64,000 nucleotides of DNA from contig JAWPHD010000237.1 in assembly GCA_037043455.1 (NCBI GenBank), forward strand, positions 62,001 to 126,000. The letters are read 5' to 3'. The notes below the pieces were generated by a model. It did not search any database and had not been told where the DNA came from. It saw only the letters and a list, made by a program, of their open reading frames with translations. The first letter of the stretch is position 1. The number at the start of each line of letters is the position of its first letter. This document shows positions 1 through 10,976 of the stretch, piece by piece. This DNA is from Cyrtodaria siliqua (lineage: Eukaryota > Mollusca > Bivalvia > Adapedonta > Hiatellidae). The position numbers were made by a program, and so were the translations under genes.

Positions 1-1620
1 CCAGACCCAAATAATGAGCAAAAAGGTAAAGGTGGCAGGCCAAAAAGGGAAAAATCAACCAAATCTGTGTTTCTACCTTGCCCAGAATGTGATTATATTG
101 GAACGTCAAAGAAACGCTTGAATGGCCATATTAGAAGAACTCACAAATTGGGCTTTGAATGTGACCAGTGCGACAAAAAGTTTGGATTTGATCGAGATTT
201 ACACCGCCACAAAGAAAATGTTCACTGCGAACCTTCACACTTCTGTGATAAATGTTCACGCTTCTATAAATCTAAGTCTGTGTTTGAAGTCCACTTAAGA
301 ACACATGAAGATGGTTATGTTAAACCAAACTATGAATGTCAAGTATGTTCAAAGTCTTTCACAACCAAGTATGTGTTGACTGCTCATATCAAAACAGAAC
401 ACTTGGGCATAAAAAAGACATACCTTTGTCAAATTTGTGGTAAAAAATTTAGTCAAAGGAATTCATACAAGCAACACTCCAATGCCCACAATGGTATCAA
501 ACCTTATGTTTGTGATCTGTGTGGAAAAGCCTTTACCTACCATAAATCGCTGAAAGAACATAAGTTCATGCATGATAATGTCAGACGATTTCAATGCAGT
601 TTATGCGAGAAGGCGTTTAGACAAAGGACAACATTACAGATACACATGAAGGTGCATAAAACTGTCAAAGACCACATTTGTGCCACCTGTAGTAAAGGGT
701 TTTCCCAGAAACAGGCCCTTGAACGCCATGAACGTATCCATACTGGAATTAAACCGTACACTTGTGTGCCATGTCAGAGGACGTTTGGTGACGCCTCAAC
801 AATTCGCCGTCACATGCTTGCCATACATCAGAAAAGCGAAACAAATTGGAGAGAAGACATCATTTGTAACGTAAAGAAAAAGACTGACTATTACGTGACC
901 GGTGGTTCGGGTCAAAACCGAACCTACAAAAGTAAAAGTAGTGTTAACGACAGCAACTCAGCAGATTTAACAGCAGAGAAAAAAGCAATGCAAGCTTCAA
1001 GTCTAAATCCAGAGTCGAGTTCATTAAACGAAATAATCGCGAGTGAACCAACTCCAGTAGATATGTACAAAAATGATTATCAGTACAGTATGTCAGAAAT
1101 GGCACCTGTTACTTCACGAGAACAGCAGCTGCAGACTGAACAGCAGCTGCATAATTTACAAACCGGTGCTATATACGCTCTACCCTCTAGTCAGAAACAA
1201 GATCAGTTTCCTGTCTCCTTGTCAACTACCCTGCCCGTGAACTATAGTGCGGTCATACCAGTCAACTACAGCACAGCGCAGATTCTAGACTTCTCAAACT
1301 TGTCTCAAGTAGCTAACCACGTCACACCCCAGTCTCAGAATGAGATGCAAAAGGACACAGCTGTGGCTGGGATGGTGGGAGTGGAGCACCTGCAAGCACA
1401 GCAGCAGATTGATGTGCAACAAATAAACAATGTGTTCCAAGCTGCCACCCTGGTGCCCACCACAGACGGGCAGCGAATGACACAGATGAATGCAGGTCAG
1501 CAGGTGTCTGGGGACTCCGTGTTGAGCCAAGCCATGGCCAGTATTTGGGGCTTTGGGGGGTATCCGGCATATTACATCCCAACTAATATGGCGCAGTTTC
1601 AAACACCTCAAAATCAGTAG
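1..1620 (+). CDS. C2H2 zinc-finger protein, 3' coding part (5' end outside window)
   Basis: The frame is open from base 1 to the TAG at 1618-1620. There is no ATG before the first finger, and residues upstream of it (a basic KGKGGRPKREK stretch) are in frame, so the exon continues or is spliced from upstream of the window. Nine consecutive C2H2 fingers lie between about 76 and 835, mostly C-x2-C-x12-H-x3-5-H, with partly conserved linkers such as HTGIKPY before the last finger. After the fingers comes a Ser/Asn-rich stretch and then a long Gln-rich, low-complexity C-terminus (about 1110-1617) with QQLQ and QAQQQ runs that looks like a transcription-regulatory tail. Tandem fingers plus a Q-rich tail suggest a nuclear DNA-binding regulator; this is inference. 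I cannot assign an orthologue. No clear AATAAA signal is visible in the first 300 bases after the stop. Confidence 0.9.
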   Translation, partial: PDPNNEQKGKGGRPKREKSTKSVFLPCPECDYIGTSKKRLNGHIRRTHKLGFECDQCDKKFGFDRDLHRHKENVHCEPSHFCDKCSRFYKSKSVFEVHLRTHEDGYVKPNYECQVCSKSFTTKYVLTAHIKTEHLGIKKTYLCQICGKKFSQRNSYKQHSNAHNGIKPYVCDLCGKAFTYHKSLKEHKFMHDNVRRFQCSLCEKAFRQRTTLQIHMKVHKTVKDHICATCSKGFSQKQALERHERIHTGIKPYTCVPCQRTFGDASTIRRHMLAIHQKSETNWREDIICNVKKKTDYYVTGGSGQNRTYKSKSSVNDSNSADLTAEKKAMQASSLNPESSSLNEIIASEPTPVDMYKNDYQYSMSEMAPVTSREQQLQTEQQLHNLQTGAIYALPSSQKQDQFPVSLSTTLPVNYSAVIPVNYSTAQILDFSNLSQVANHVTPQSQNEMQKDTAVAGMVGVEHLQAQQQIDVQQINNVFQAATLVPTTDGQRMTQMNAGQQVSGDSVLSQAMASIWGFGGYPAYYIPTNMAQFQTPQNQ

Positions 1621-1711
1621 TAATAATCTTTCTTTTTATTTAGGTGTGAAAAAGATCTGCAACTGACTGTTTCGTTTTTTTACAAGAAAACAAAATTTAA
1701 TTAGAATGTTT

Positions 1712-1922
1712 AGTTTAAACTTATTTATTTTACCGGTACATCGATTGTAAAGAAAGCTCTATGAACTTATTTGAATCATTCTCGATGTCTTCCTGGGTAG
1801 AACCAGTACTAAGCAATGCAGATAAAGTGTCTTGCTCAGGGACACAACGCATATGGCAATGACGGGAATCGAACCCACGACTTTTGGATCATGGGTTCAA
1901 CGCTCTACCACTAGACCACAGC
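1712..1922 (-). mobile_element. tRNA-derived SINE with V-domain-like core, copy 1
   Basis: On the minus strand the element opens with a tRNA-like head: an A-box region TGGTCTAGTGGTA and a B-box region GGGTTCGATTCCC. A core follows (GTGTCCCTGAGCAAGACACT) that resembles the central domain I recall for V-SINEs. The tail TAAAATAAATAAGTTTAAAC is shared with the copy at 12850. An 8-bp repeat GAATGTTT lies at 1704-1711 and 1923-1930 and is the likely target-site duplication. This is a pseudo-tRNA head, not a functional tRNA gene. Confidence 0.8.
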
Positions 1923-2071
1923 GAATGTTTCAATGAAATGTTTTCTATTACGCTTCTAAACAATAAATATTTTCAGCCAAATGCATTTCTATTTGAAGCT
2001 GGTGAGAGCATGTCATCACTGAGACAGACGCACACACTAATAAGTCAGGGGTGTAACTTGTTTGTTGTTTT

Positions 2072-2869
2072 TAGCTCTACTGATCAGAGATCAGCAGAGC
2101 TTATGCCGTGGTGCGTCGTCTGTCCGTCTGTAAACTTTTTTTGTAGCGACTACTCCTCTGAAACTACTGGATGGATTTTCATGAAACTTTACAGAAATGT
2201 TGCCCATGAAGTCTAGTTGATCCTAGCAAAAAATCATGTTGATGTGAAATCCAAGAAGGCCGCCAAAGCTAAAAATAGATTTTTAAAAAACAAATTTGTA
2301 GAGACTACTTCTTGAAAACTATATGTGATATTGATATGGGACTTTTTCTAAAATGATCAGCATGACATGATGTTGGTCCTTGACGAAAATCATTTTGATT
2401 CGACATTAAACATGGCTGCCAGCGGCCATATTTGTTTACATAGAGTTATATAGTAAAAACTTGTAGCGACTACCCCTCTGGGACTACCTGACGGATTTAC
2501 ATGAAACTTCACAGGAATGTTTCTCTTGGTGTCTAGTTGATCCTAGCAAAATTTCAGGTTGGCCAGAAATTCAAGATGGCTGCCACGGCTAAAAATAGAT
2601 TTTTAAAAAACAAATTTGTAGCGATAAGTGATATTGATATGGGACTTTTTCTAAAATGATCAGCATGACATGATGTTGGTCCTTGTTGAATTTTTTTTGA
2701 TTCGATAAACATGGTTGCCAGCAGTCATCTTTGTTTACATAGAGTTATATATACAAACTTGTAACAACTACTCTGAAACTACTTGACAGATGTTCATGAA
2801 ACTTCACAGGAATGCTGATCTAGCTATCAGAACCTGCCAGTAGAGCTTCAAGGTCATTGACCTCTTGTT
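2072..2869 (+). mobile_element. Tandem-repeat-cored non-autonomous element, family A, copy 1
   Basis: It begins TAGCTCTACTGATCAGAGAT, which contains a hairpin, and ends with the hairpin AAGGTCATTGACCT followed by CTTGTT. Inside are diverged repeats of roughly 300 bp marked by 'gtagcgactac', 'ttcatgaaact' and 'ttgatcctagcaaa'. It encodes no protein. The design resembles bivalve 'pearl' elements and Helitron/Helentron-derived non-autonomous elements with tandem cores; that family assignment is inference. Confidence 0.65.
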
Positions 2870-2917
2870 AAAATATCTTGCTTAGGTTATTACGGTTTTG
2901 GGGTGTTTTTTTTTTCC

Positions 2918-2960
2918 AATAACCTTTCATGTGTGGCCCAAATTCAATTCAAATCAATTT
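2918..2960 (+). repeat. Remnant of SINE-like family C 3' end
   Basis: The string aacctttcatgtgt followed by aattcaattcaaa matches the last part of the family C repeats at 10222 and 39254, with the middle of the tail deleted. It is a short decayed fragment between two family A copies. Confidence 0.4.
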
Positions 2961-3006
2961 TTTTTCAAAAGTTAGTTGCAGATATGCTTTCATTTTCATC
3001 TATTTT

Positions 3007-3964
3007 TAGCTCTACTGATCAGAGATCAGCAGAGCTTATGCCGTGGTGCGGCGTCCGTCCGTCTGTCCGTCTGTCCGTCCGTCTGTCCGTCCGTTAACTT
3101 TTATTTGTAGCGACTACTCCTCTGAAACTACTGGATGGATATTCATAAAACTTTACAGAAATGTTGCCCATGAAGTCTAGTTGATCCTAGCAAAATTTCA
3201 TGTTGATGTGAAATCCAAGATGGCCGCCAAAGCTAAAAATAGATTTTTTAAATTCAAGTTTGTAGCGACTACTTCTTCAAAACTATAAGTGATATTGATA
3301 TGGGACTTTTTCTAAAATGATCAGCATGACATGATGTTGGTCCTTGTCGAAAATCGTTTTGATTTGACGTTAAACATAGCTGCCAGCGGCCATCTTTGTT
3401 TACATAGAGTTATATAATGAAAACTTGTAGCGACTACTCCTCTGAAACTACTTGACGGATTTTCATGAAACTTCACAGGAATGTTGCTCTTGATGTCTAA
3501 ATGATCCTAGCAAAATTTCAGGTCGGCCGGAAATTCAAGATGGCCGCCGTGGCTAAAAATAAATTTTCAAAATACAAGTTTGTAGCGACTACTTCTTGAA
3601 AACTATAAGTGATATTGATATGGGACTTTTTCTAAAATGATCAGCATGACATGATGGTTATCCGAGTCGAACATTATTTTGATTCGACATTTAACATGGC
3701 TGCCAGTGGCCATCTTTGTTTACATAGAGTTATATAATGAAAACTTGTAGCGACTACTCCTCTGAAACTACTTGACGGATTTTCATAAAACTTCACAGGA
3801 ATGTTGCTCTTGATGTCTAATTGATCCTAGCCAAATTTCAGGTCGGCCGGAAATTCAAGATGGCCACCACGGCTAAAAATAGATTTTCAAAAAACCAGTT
3901 TGTAGCGACTACTTCCTGAAATCAAAATCAATCAGTAGAGCTTCAAGGTCATTGACCTCTTGTT
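3007..3964 (+). mobile_element. Tandem-repeat-cored non-autonomous element, family A, copy 2
   Basis: It has the same two ends as the copy at 2072: TAGCTCTACTGATCAGAGAT at the left and AAGGTCATTGACCTCTTGTT at the right. A (GTCC/GTCT)n stretch lies just inside the 5' hairpin at about 3051-3093. The core has about three repeats of roughly 300 bp. There is no coding capacity. Confidence 0.65.
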
Positions 3965-4648
3965 AAATCTGTTTTCTATCAAAACCAGATTTTTCCTGTA
4001 ACTTATGATATTTTACCCTTGTTCTTTTATCTTTGCCATTACTGGTACTTCTTTTACACAATGTTTTGAAATCTTTTGCGGAAGATCTTTATTGGTTTTA
4101 TTAAGATGAAATAATTTTTCACGAAAGTATCCTAAATAAGTTATTTTACCTCTTATTCTGTCGAAGGGAAATAAATTTGCTCTTGAAAACAACTTGTTTC
4201 AGTTATTTTAAAAATAAACCAGTTACACCCTTGACTGGTGGTAAGCCTTTCAAACATTAAATACTTGATTTTATAGTGCCAATCTTTTAAATATAGAAAC
4301 CAAACATGGCTTGCCATAAAGAATCTCTGCCAACTTAGACTCGCTACCTGTCTCAAACATATTAATGTTAATAGTGGTAATGGGACGACCGGTGTGAAAG
4401 GAGGCTCAGTACATTATTTCAAAATTGGTCAACTTGTACTAATTCAAAGTTTCAAATAATTAATACGAATGAATGAAACGGGGTTTGATCAATTTTAGTA
4501 CTGTATGTTATATTGGGACAGCTACCTCTTCAGGTTTTGAAATAAATCTGAATATTTTTTGTATAAAAAGTGACTTATAGCTTACATGGCTTTTTAGGTG
4601 CTATTTAGGGTTATTCCTTTAAAACATACATGGGATCCCTGGAAGCAG
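3965..4648. other. No recognisable gene or repeat
   Basis: AT-rich intergenic sequence. The only open frame (minus, about 4153-4356) is short, with no recognisable motif, so I do not call a gene. Confidence 0.5.
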
Positions 4649-4719
4649 TGCATCTATGGGTGGGTGTTCAATTTCAAAAGTGCTGCACTTTTGAAATTGA
4701 ACACCCACCCATAGATGCA
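4649..4719. repeat. 71-bp perfect palindrome
   Basis: Two 35-bp arms are perfect reverse complements around a single T. The left arm begins TGCATCTATGGGTGGGTGTT and the right arm ends with its complement at 4719. It could form a cruciform or long hairpin. Confidence 0.9.
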
Positions 4720-4780
4720 AAATTGAAATTAAAGAACCAAATTTCAGAAAACGGGATTCACCAATACAGGGTTCGACAAC

Positions 4781-6732
4781 GGCCCCATTCACAATGCCAA
4801 AAAGTATACTTTTTCACAATTATATCCAAAAAATTCACAATCTGAAAAAAAAAAAATAGGGTAAATACAGACTAGTAAGGAAACTAGTCTTAATATACGC
4901 TGGTGTTAAAACTAGTCTGTATTTACCAAAAACAAAACTTAAAACCAAGGGATATTAAACTGAAATTAAAAGTGAAAAAAGTTTCTTTTTCTTTTGTTAC
5001 AATATTTCACAATTTCTAGAAAAATGCCGCTATTTTTCACAATGGCACAGGCACAGGCTGCATTCACAAAACACATAAAAAACCACTGCTTTATAAGTAG
5101 GAAGCCTACAAGACTTCCAGCCTTTGAAAACTGGTGGTCCTTCTAACTGATAGGTGGTCCTTCGCATGTACAGTGTTGTTTTGTTTTCAACTTTGTATTT
5201 TGTTATTTTGGTGGCAGCTCGGGACATTTTTGAGAATTTTTGAACATTTTCCACATTTTTTAAAGAAAACCCGTTAAAGTCAATCGTGCAATTGCTTGAC
5301 GCTCCTGTATAATTATACAATCCTACTTCATGAAGTGGATGTACATCATGTATATTTTTAATGTCCCTAATTTAAAATAGCAGTCCCGACGGGCCACTAA
5401 TCTTTCGGAAAGTGGTGGAACTTCCGAAAATCAGGTGGCATCGGGCCAGCGGACCTGCGTTAGTGTCGAACCCTGCAATAGATCTTTATTAAACTGCCTT
5501 CCTGGGGTCATGGGTATGTTTTAATGGAATAGCCCTTACTGCATACTGTAAGTTCAATGTTAATGCAGAAATAACAGCAGATTTTATTGTTTATTTGTAA
5601 GCTATTTTTTTAACAAGAACTGATTTCTTGTTGACTGGAAAATCTATTTGTTATATGTATAACCTCTTATAAATGAAATTGTGTTTTGCATTAAATTATC
5701 TTCAGTGCCAAATATCTTTGTTATACTGCTATTTTCATTAATTGCAAATTGTTATTATGCTTGTATCATTATGACTGTGAATTGGGATTGTTTATTAAAC
5801 ATATCATTATGTCGATGACATTTTATGCAAAAAATGTGGCTATTATATGTGCATAGTATTAGAATTGTCAAACTGTGACTATCAAGGGTTTATTGTACAG
5901 CACATTATGTACTTGATGCACTTTTAAACTGAACAGTCAAAATGTATGATTAGACAAAAGAAATCCTTTCAAGATTGTTACTCATATCAACCCCACCAAA
6001 CAACCCACCCCAACATTTAAGGGTTTAGTTATGTGGTAATGTATTGATAGATCAGAAACGTACATGTTCTTGATTTAAAAAATATATATATATAGATACA
6101 TTTTATATTGAGTATAAAAGGAAACCCAACCCATGTCTATTTCAGCCCACTAAATGAAACAAAACTTTTATTTTTTGTTAGACCTACACATTACATGGCT
6201 GAATGGTAGTTGTAGATGTTTTTGTTTTATATTGTCACATTAACCTGGCATATGTACATCGAAAGTTGTTTCTGAAGATCGCGGGACTATAAAATCCCGT
6301 AAATGGAGATAATTCTGCTATCTACAACAGTCTCTTTTAAACCGTGAACATTGCAATATATCTGATGAACTAACGAAACTGCAAAATATCACCATTATAG
6401 CTGATTAAAGTCGTGCTCTGTTTACAGTTTTTTTTTTATGTGTTTTGTGAATGCAGCCTGTGCCTGTGCCATTGTGAAAAATAGCGGCATTTTTCTAGAA
6501 ATTGTGAAATATTATAACAAAAGAAAAAGAAACTTTTTTCACTTTTATTTTCACAGTTTAATATCCCTTTGTTTTAAGTTTTGTTTTTGGTAAATACAGA
6601 CTAGTTTTGACACCAGTTTATATTAAGACTAGTATCCTTACTGCCTGTTTTTTTTTGTGTTTTTTTTTCAAATTGTGAATTTTTTGGATATAATTGTGAA
6701 AAAAGTATACTTTTTGGCATTGTGAAGGGGCC
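4781..6732. mobile_element. Putative DNA element with ~300-bp terminal inverted repeats
   Basis: Arms at about 4781-5083 and 6428-6732 are near-identical in opposite orientation. They share GGCACAGGCACAGGCTGCAT, a TCTAGAAA block and the end ggcattgtgaa. The 1.34 kb between the arms has no convincing reading frame and holds another repeat fragment ending near 5475 (tgtcgaaccctg, the inverse of cagggttcgaca at about 4767). It is probably a non-autonomous DNA transposon, or two inverted copies of one short repeat. Confidence 0.6.
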
Positions 6733-6776
6733 GAATAACGGCCCCAAATTAGGGCCGAATAACGGCCCCAAATTAG
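6724..6776. repeat. Two-copy ~27-bp tandem duplication
   Basis: The unit ggccgaataacggccccaaa occurs twice in a row, immediately at the edge of the inverted repeat. Confidence 0.7.
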
Positions 6777-6936
6777 GCATAAAAAAAACACTGGTTTATA
6801 ATATGTTATCTGCACAAGTGCCTATCAAATACATAAACTCCGTATTTGATTAAATACAGATAGTTGAATGCTGGCGATTCTTAATTGGTATTTACAGGTA
6901 GACAACTTAAATATTTTATATTTTGTCAGGCTAATT

Positions 6937-7557
6937 TTAAAGGGACACATGGCAATCTTGAAGGTTTTACCAAGCAATGAAATTAGCGTCTCATTTTATT
7001 TATCCTGTAGCATTTTGACTTTAAACCTGCTGGCTACATATGTAATAAATAAAATGTTGATTTTTGTTTTTATTTAATCTTATTTTAGCACATGTTTAGT
7101 TTACATGTATTATTGGTGCAATATTGTCAGTACTTAATAATGTGCAAAAACAATGTGCTTTATACTATTCTTATAATTACTATTCTAATACACCCACACT
7201 ATATAGCCTAGTTTAAAATATCTCGTTATATTGAACGATATATCACTGTAATTTGTGCAATATTAGGAGAATAAGCATTGCGCATTTCGCATTGTAACGT
7301 ATGCAACGTTAGGAGAGTAAGCAAAGCAATGCGAACGATTTGAGATGTGTGCGTTATTTTCACATTTTAGGGGTATTAAAATACGTGAAATTATTGTTTA
7401 CAATTGAACTCCAAACTGTGATATATTAAACGATAATCCACAGTAAACGATGTTCTATTTCTTAATTAATGATTGAACAAATACAAGTTATGAAGAAACA
7501 CTAATGGGACATTGTGAGTTTTTAAAAAAAAATCAAGATTGCCATGTGACCCTTTAA
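6937..7557. mobile_element. MITE, family TTAAAGGGACACATGG, copy 1
   Basis: Terminal inverted repeats of about 24 bp: TTAAAGGGACACATGGCAAT at the left and its near complement (ATTGCCATGTGACCCTTTAA) at the right. The interior has no coding capacity. A second copy lies at 11806-12138. Confidence 0.75.
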
Positions 7558-8113
7558 GTAATTTAGACTTTTGTATTGTTTGTAAAGGATGCAGATTTAT
7601 TACTGGAAATTTACGTGTGTAGTTGATGTTACACAGTTAACTAACAGTGTAAAGCTAACGTAAACTATGCATTATTTCTGTTGGGGGCTTAGTACGAGTA
7701 AAGCGTTTTTATTTGGGTATTTTCGTAGGCACCAACATACTTAGTTAAACAATGAAATGTGTGATACAGGCGATAAGATTGTGATTTATATTTCATTATT
7801 TAAACGAAATTGTAACCTGTTTAATATAAAATTTAATGTTACAGCTTCATTGAATAGGGTAACACGCCATGCGGAGATATTGTTTTAAATCGAGGGTGAA
7901 ACATGAAACTATTGTATCTACGGTAGTTCTTTCTTGCATACCGGATAAGGTTATCTGTGGTTTACATCAGTGATGGAAAGCCTGATCTTACACATAGGGG
8001 AAGATAAAAGTTGCACGCTGATATCAACAATGACATTTGCGTGACGTCATGTGTAAATCAAAACATTTGTAGTTGGTGACAACTCGCAGAAGGTAAATGA
8101 TATGGAAGAAAAA
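7558..8113. other. No recognisable gene or repeat
   Basis: AT-rich intergenic sequence without a supported reading frame. Confidence 0.5.
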
Positions 8114-8243
8114 GAATCAATCATGGGTATCCGGTTCAGATAGGGAAATTCCAACCCTCCGTATAACTGAGCCTTGGTTCCGATAAAACAGTTGCACCAC
8201 GTGTTGGGATTCCCTATCTTCACTGGATACCCATGATGGATTC
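8114..8243. mobile_element. Short hairpin MITE
   Basis: Inverted arms of about 40 bp (GAATC..TCATGGGTATCC ... GGATACCCATGATGGATTC) enclose a short loop. The arms differ at a few positions, as expected for an old foldback MITE. Confidence 0.7.
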
Positions 8244-8360
8244 TTATATTATCTATGCAGTTACAGTTACAATAGTTTCGCATTCGCCCCTAGTGATAAT
8301 CACTGCTGATATAACTGTTTTGTTTAGGAACATGTCTAATGGTACTTGCATGTCGGTCTA

Positions 8361-9593
8361 TTAAATCATTTTAGAATTATTTTTTATTTAGAATTTGCAG
8401 TATCAGAAAGTCAAGACACGTTACTCAAAGAGTTTTGCAAACAGTCAACATATCCTTTTTTATGCAAAAAAAATAGAACTCACTGTGTTCTGAGACACAT
8501 TGAGTGTCTCCTATATAGGACTCACTGTGTTCTGAGACATATTGAGTGTCTCCTATATAGGACTCACTGTGTTCTGAGACACATTGAGTGTCTCCTATAT
8601 AAGACTCACTGTGTTCTGAGACACATTGAGTGTCTCCTATATAGGACTCACTGTGTTCCGAGACACATTGAGTGTCTCCTATATAGGACTCACTGTGTTC
8701 TGAGACACATTGAGTGTCTCCTATATAGGACTCCCTGTGTTCTGAGAAACATTGAGTGTCTCCTATATAGGACTTGCTGTGTTCTGAGACATATTGAGTG
8801 TCTCCTATATAGGACTCACTGTGTTCTGAGACACATTGAGTGTCTCCTATATAGGACTCACTGTGTTCTGAGACACATTGAGTGTCTCCTATATAGGACT
8901 CACTGTGTTCTGAGACACATTGAGTGTCTCCTATATAGGACTCACTGTATTCTGAGACACATTGAGTGTCTCCTATATAGGACTCACTGTGTTCTGAGAC
9001 ACATTGAGTGTCTCCTATATAGGACTCACTGTGTTCTTAGACACATTGAGTGTCTCCTATATAGGACTCACTGTGTTCTGAGACACATTGAGTGTCTTCT
9101 ATATGAGACTCACTGTATTCTGAGACACATTGAGTGTCTCCTATGACACATTGAGTGTCTCCTATATAGGACTCACTGTGTTCTGAGACACATTGAGTGT
9201 CTCCTATGACACATTGAGTGTCTCCTATATAGGACTCACTGTGTTCTGAGACACATTGAGTGTCTCCTATATAGGACTCGATGTGTTCTGAGACACATTG
9301 AGTGTCTTCTATATAGGACTCACTGTGTTCTGAGACACATTGAGTGTCTCCTATATAGGACTCACTGTGTTCTGAGACACATTGAGTGTCTCCTATATGA
9401 CTCACTGTATTCTGAGACACATTGAGTGTCTCCTATATAGGACTCACTGTGTTCTGAGACACATTGAGTGTCTCCTATATAGGTTCCATGTTTTGACACA
9501 TATTTTAAGTGTTTGCATTACTCCTTCAGTTATCAGTTTCTTGACTTTCTGATACAGCAAATTCTAAACAAAAATAATTCTAAAATGATGTAA
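8361..9593. mobile_element. MITE whose interior is a 42-bp minisatellite
   Basis: Inverted ends of about 60 bp: the left starts TTAAATCATTTTAGAATTAT, and the right end is the near complement, finishing at 9593. Both include 'gaatttgc.gtatcagaaagtcaaga'. A TA dinucleotide flanks both sides (8359-8360 and 9594-9595), consistent with a Tc1/mariner-type target duplication. Nearly the whole interior is the minisatellite annotated separately. Confidence 0.75.
8475..9485. repeat. 42-bp minisatellite, about 24 copies
   Basis: The unit is aggactcactgtgttctgag followed by acacattgagtgtctcctatat, with few substitutions, a few 20-bp deletions and some partial units near 9145-9215. Each unit contains the perfect stem GAGACAC/GTGTCTC around ATTGA. 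Because 42 is a multiple of three it gives long open frames on both strands; these are repeat artefacts, not genes. Confidence 0.95.
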
Positions 9594-9734
9594 TAAACTT
9601 TAAAGTGTCTTCCATTACATTTGGTGTACTATACTGTCTCTTGTTAACCATTTATTCTCTTGTTATTTTTGTATGTTTTTTGTTATTAAGGTCATTGATC
9701 ATTTAAACTAAGAAATCTGTAAATTGCATTTTCG

Positions 9735-9830
9735 TAATTACATTGTTGCCATTTATTGTTTTTGGGGGTGGGGAGGAGGGGTGGGCATTTCCGTAATAGC
9801 ATTGTTGCCATTTATTGTTGTTGGGGGGTG
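9735..9830. repeat. Two-copy tandem duplication, G-rich
   Basis: The phrase 'attgttgccatttattg.tt.ggggg.gg' occurs twice about 60 bp apart. Confidence 0.6.
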
Positions 9831-10221
9831 GAGTGATAGTGCAATGGCAGTCAGGTGTTACTATTACTCAGATTCAATCGAGGTTCCTTAAGGATCTTTT
9901 TGTTAAATTACTGAAACCAGAAATAACTAGCCCAAATATTACATTTTTCAAATATTGTGCATTTCAGCCTATCATTTATTTAAAGACGAAGGTACCTTTA
10001 ATTAAACATAAAACACATGTCGCTAGTTTCAAAAACAAATTCATTGCATAGAGGGTTTGGGAAGAACAAAGGACAGATTTATTTTGATATTTGTGTGAAC
10101 ATATATGTGTATAAATGATCTCACGATTGCTGTGTGTTCCTTTTAAAAAATATTATGGTAAACATTTATCTGTTCATCCTTCAGCTTGATTTTGTAAGAA
10201 ACGGGTACTCTTGTTTCATCT

Positions 10222-10610
10222 TCCCCGTGTGGTTGCTGGGGTAGAATACAACCACTGCAAACACACCGTCACATGCACACCCCACCCCACATTCATATTC
10301 ATTTTGTCATTTTTTGTTCATGCTCATTAAAGGTCTTCATCATGACCCTGCATTGTTTCAGGTGCCATCTCGCTCACATCACTAAGAGCAGTGGCAGAAA
10401 AACAATAAACATGGCTTCAACGTAAATGGAGTGTCTACAATAGAATTTGCAGCAACTCTGCAGTTCAGGGTGAGAAGGTCCTAGGCTCATTCTCCATATT
10501 TTATCTCGATGTACATGGAGGATGAGCCTGGCATGTTCATGCCTGTTAGGCGCCATATAACCTTTCATGTGTTGGTGCGCCTTAAAACCCAGTTCAATTC
10601 AATTCATCTT
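10222..10610 (+). mobile_element. SINE-like family C, copy 1 (near full length)
   Basis: It starts near cgtgtggttgctggggtaga and ends ttaaaacccagttcaattc, with an (AATTC)n-type tail. The diagnostic core includes 'tctcgatgtacatgga', 'gagcctggcatgttcatgcc' and 'ttaggcgccatataacct'. Other copies lie at 10850, 36311, 39254 and 46217. The 13-bp target duplication at the 46217 copy shows that the family is retroposed. I do not recognise the head as a specific tRNA. Confidence 0.7.
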
Positions 10611-10849
10611 CCGGCATCAGGTCGGCTAACAGCCAGTTACCGAGTTTTGAGGTCTCTCTATATATATATGTATGTATGAAAATTAATTAAAAAATGATAT
10701 CCTTTACGTGAGGTGAAAATCATGGCCTATGAACTAAAAGGGATTGGACCATGGTCTACCTAGAAAAGAAATCCATCTGATTTATGCCTCTTATCTGCAA
10801 AGCAGAATGGGCATATTTCTTTATTAATGTCTGTCCAGTTTATTCATTT

Positions 10850-10976
10850 GCACCATTTTCCATATTTTATCTCGATGTACATGAAAGATGAGCCTGGCAT
10901 GTTCATGCCTTTTAGGCGCCATATAACCTTTTCATGTGTTCTTGCGCCTTAAAACCCCAATTCAATTCAATTCTTT
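10850..10976 (+). mobile_element. SINE-like family C, 5'-truncated copy
   Basis: Only the last ~125 bp of the family are present (tattttatctcgatgtacatg through ttcaattcaattc). The 5' truncation fits LINE-type reverse transcription. Confidence 0.7.

Noticed and set aside
1840..1925. Minus-strand tRNA gene
   Set aside because: A- and B-box are present, but the cloverleaf is continued by the SINE core and tail, and target duplications flank the whole; it is a SINE head. The same applies to 12850, 35677 and 39100-39180.
8346..9146. 266-codon open frame of THCVLRHIECLLYR repeats
   Set aside because: It is the 42-bp minisatellite read in one frame; the opposite strand is also open. No start context, splice sites or protein family.
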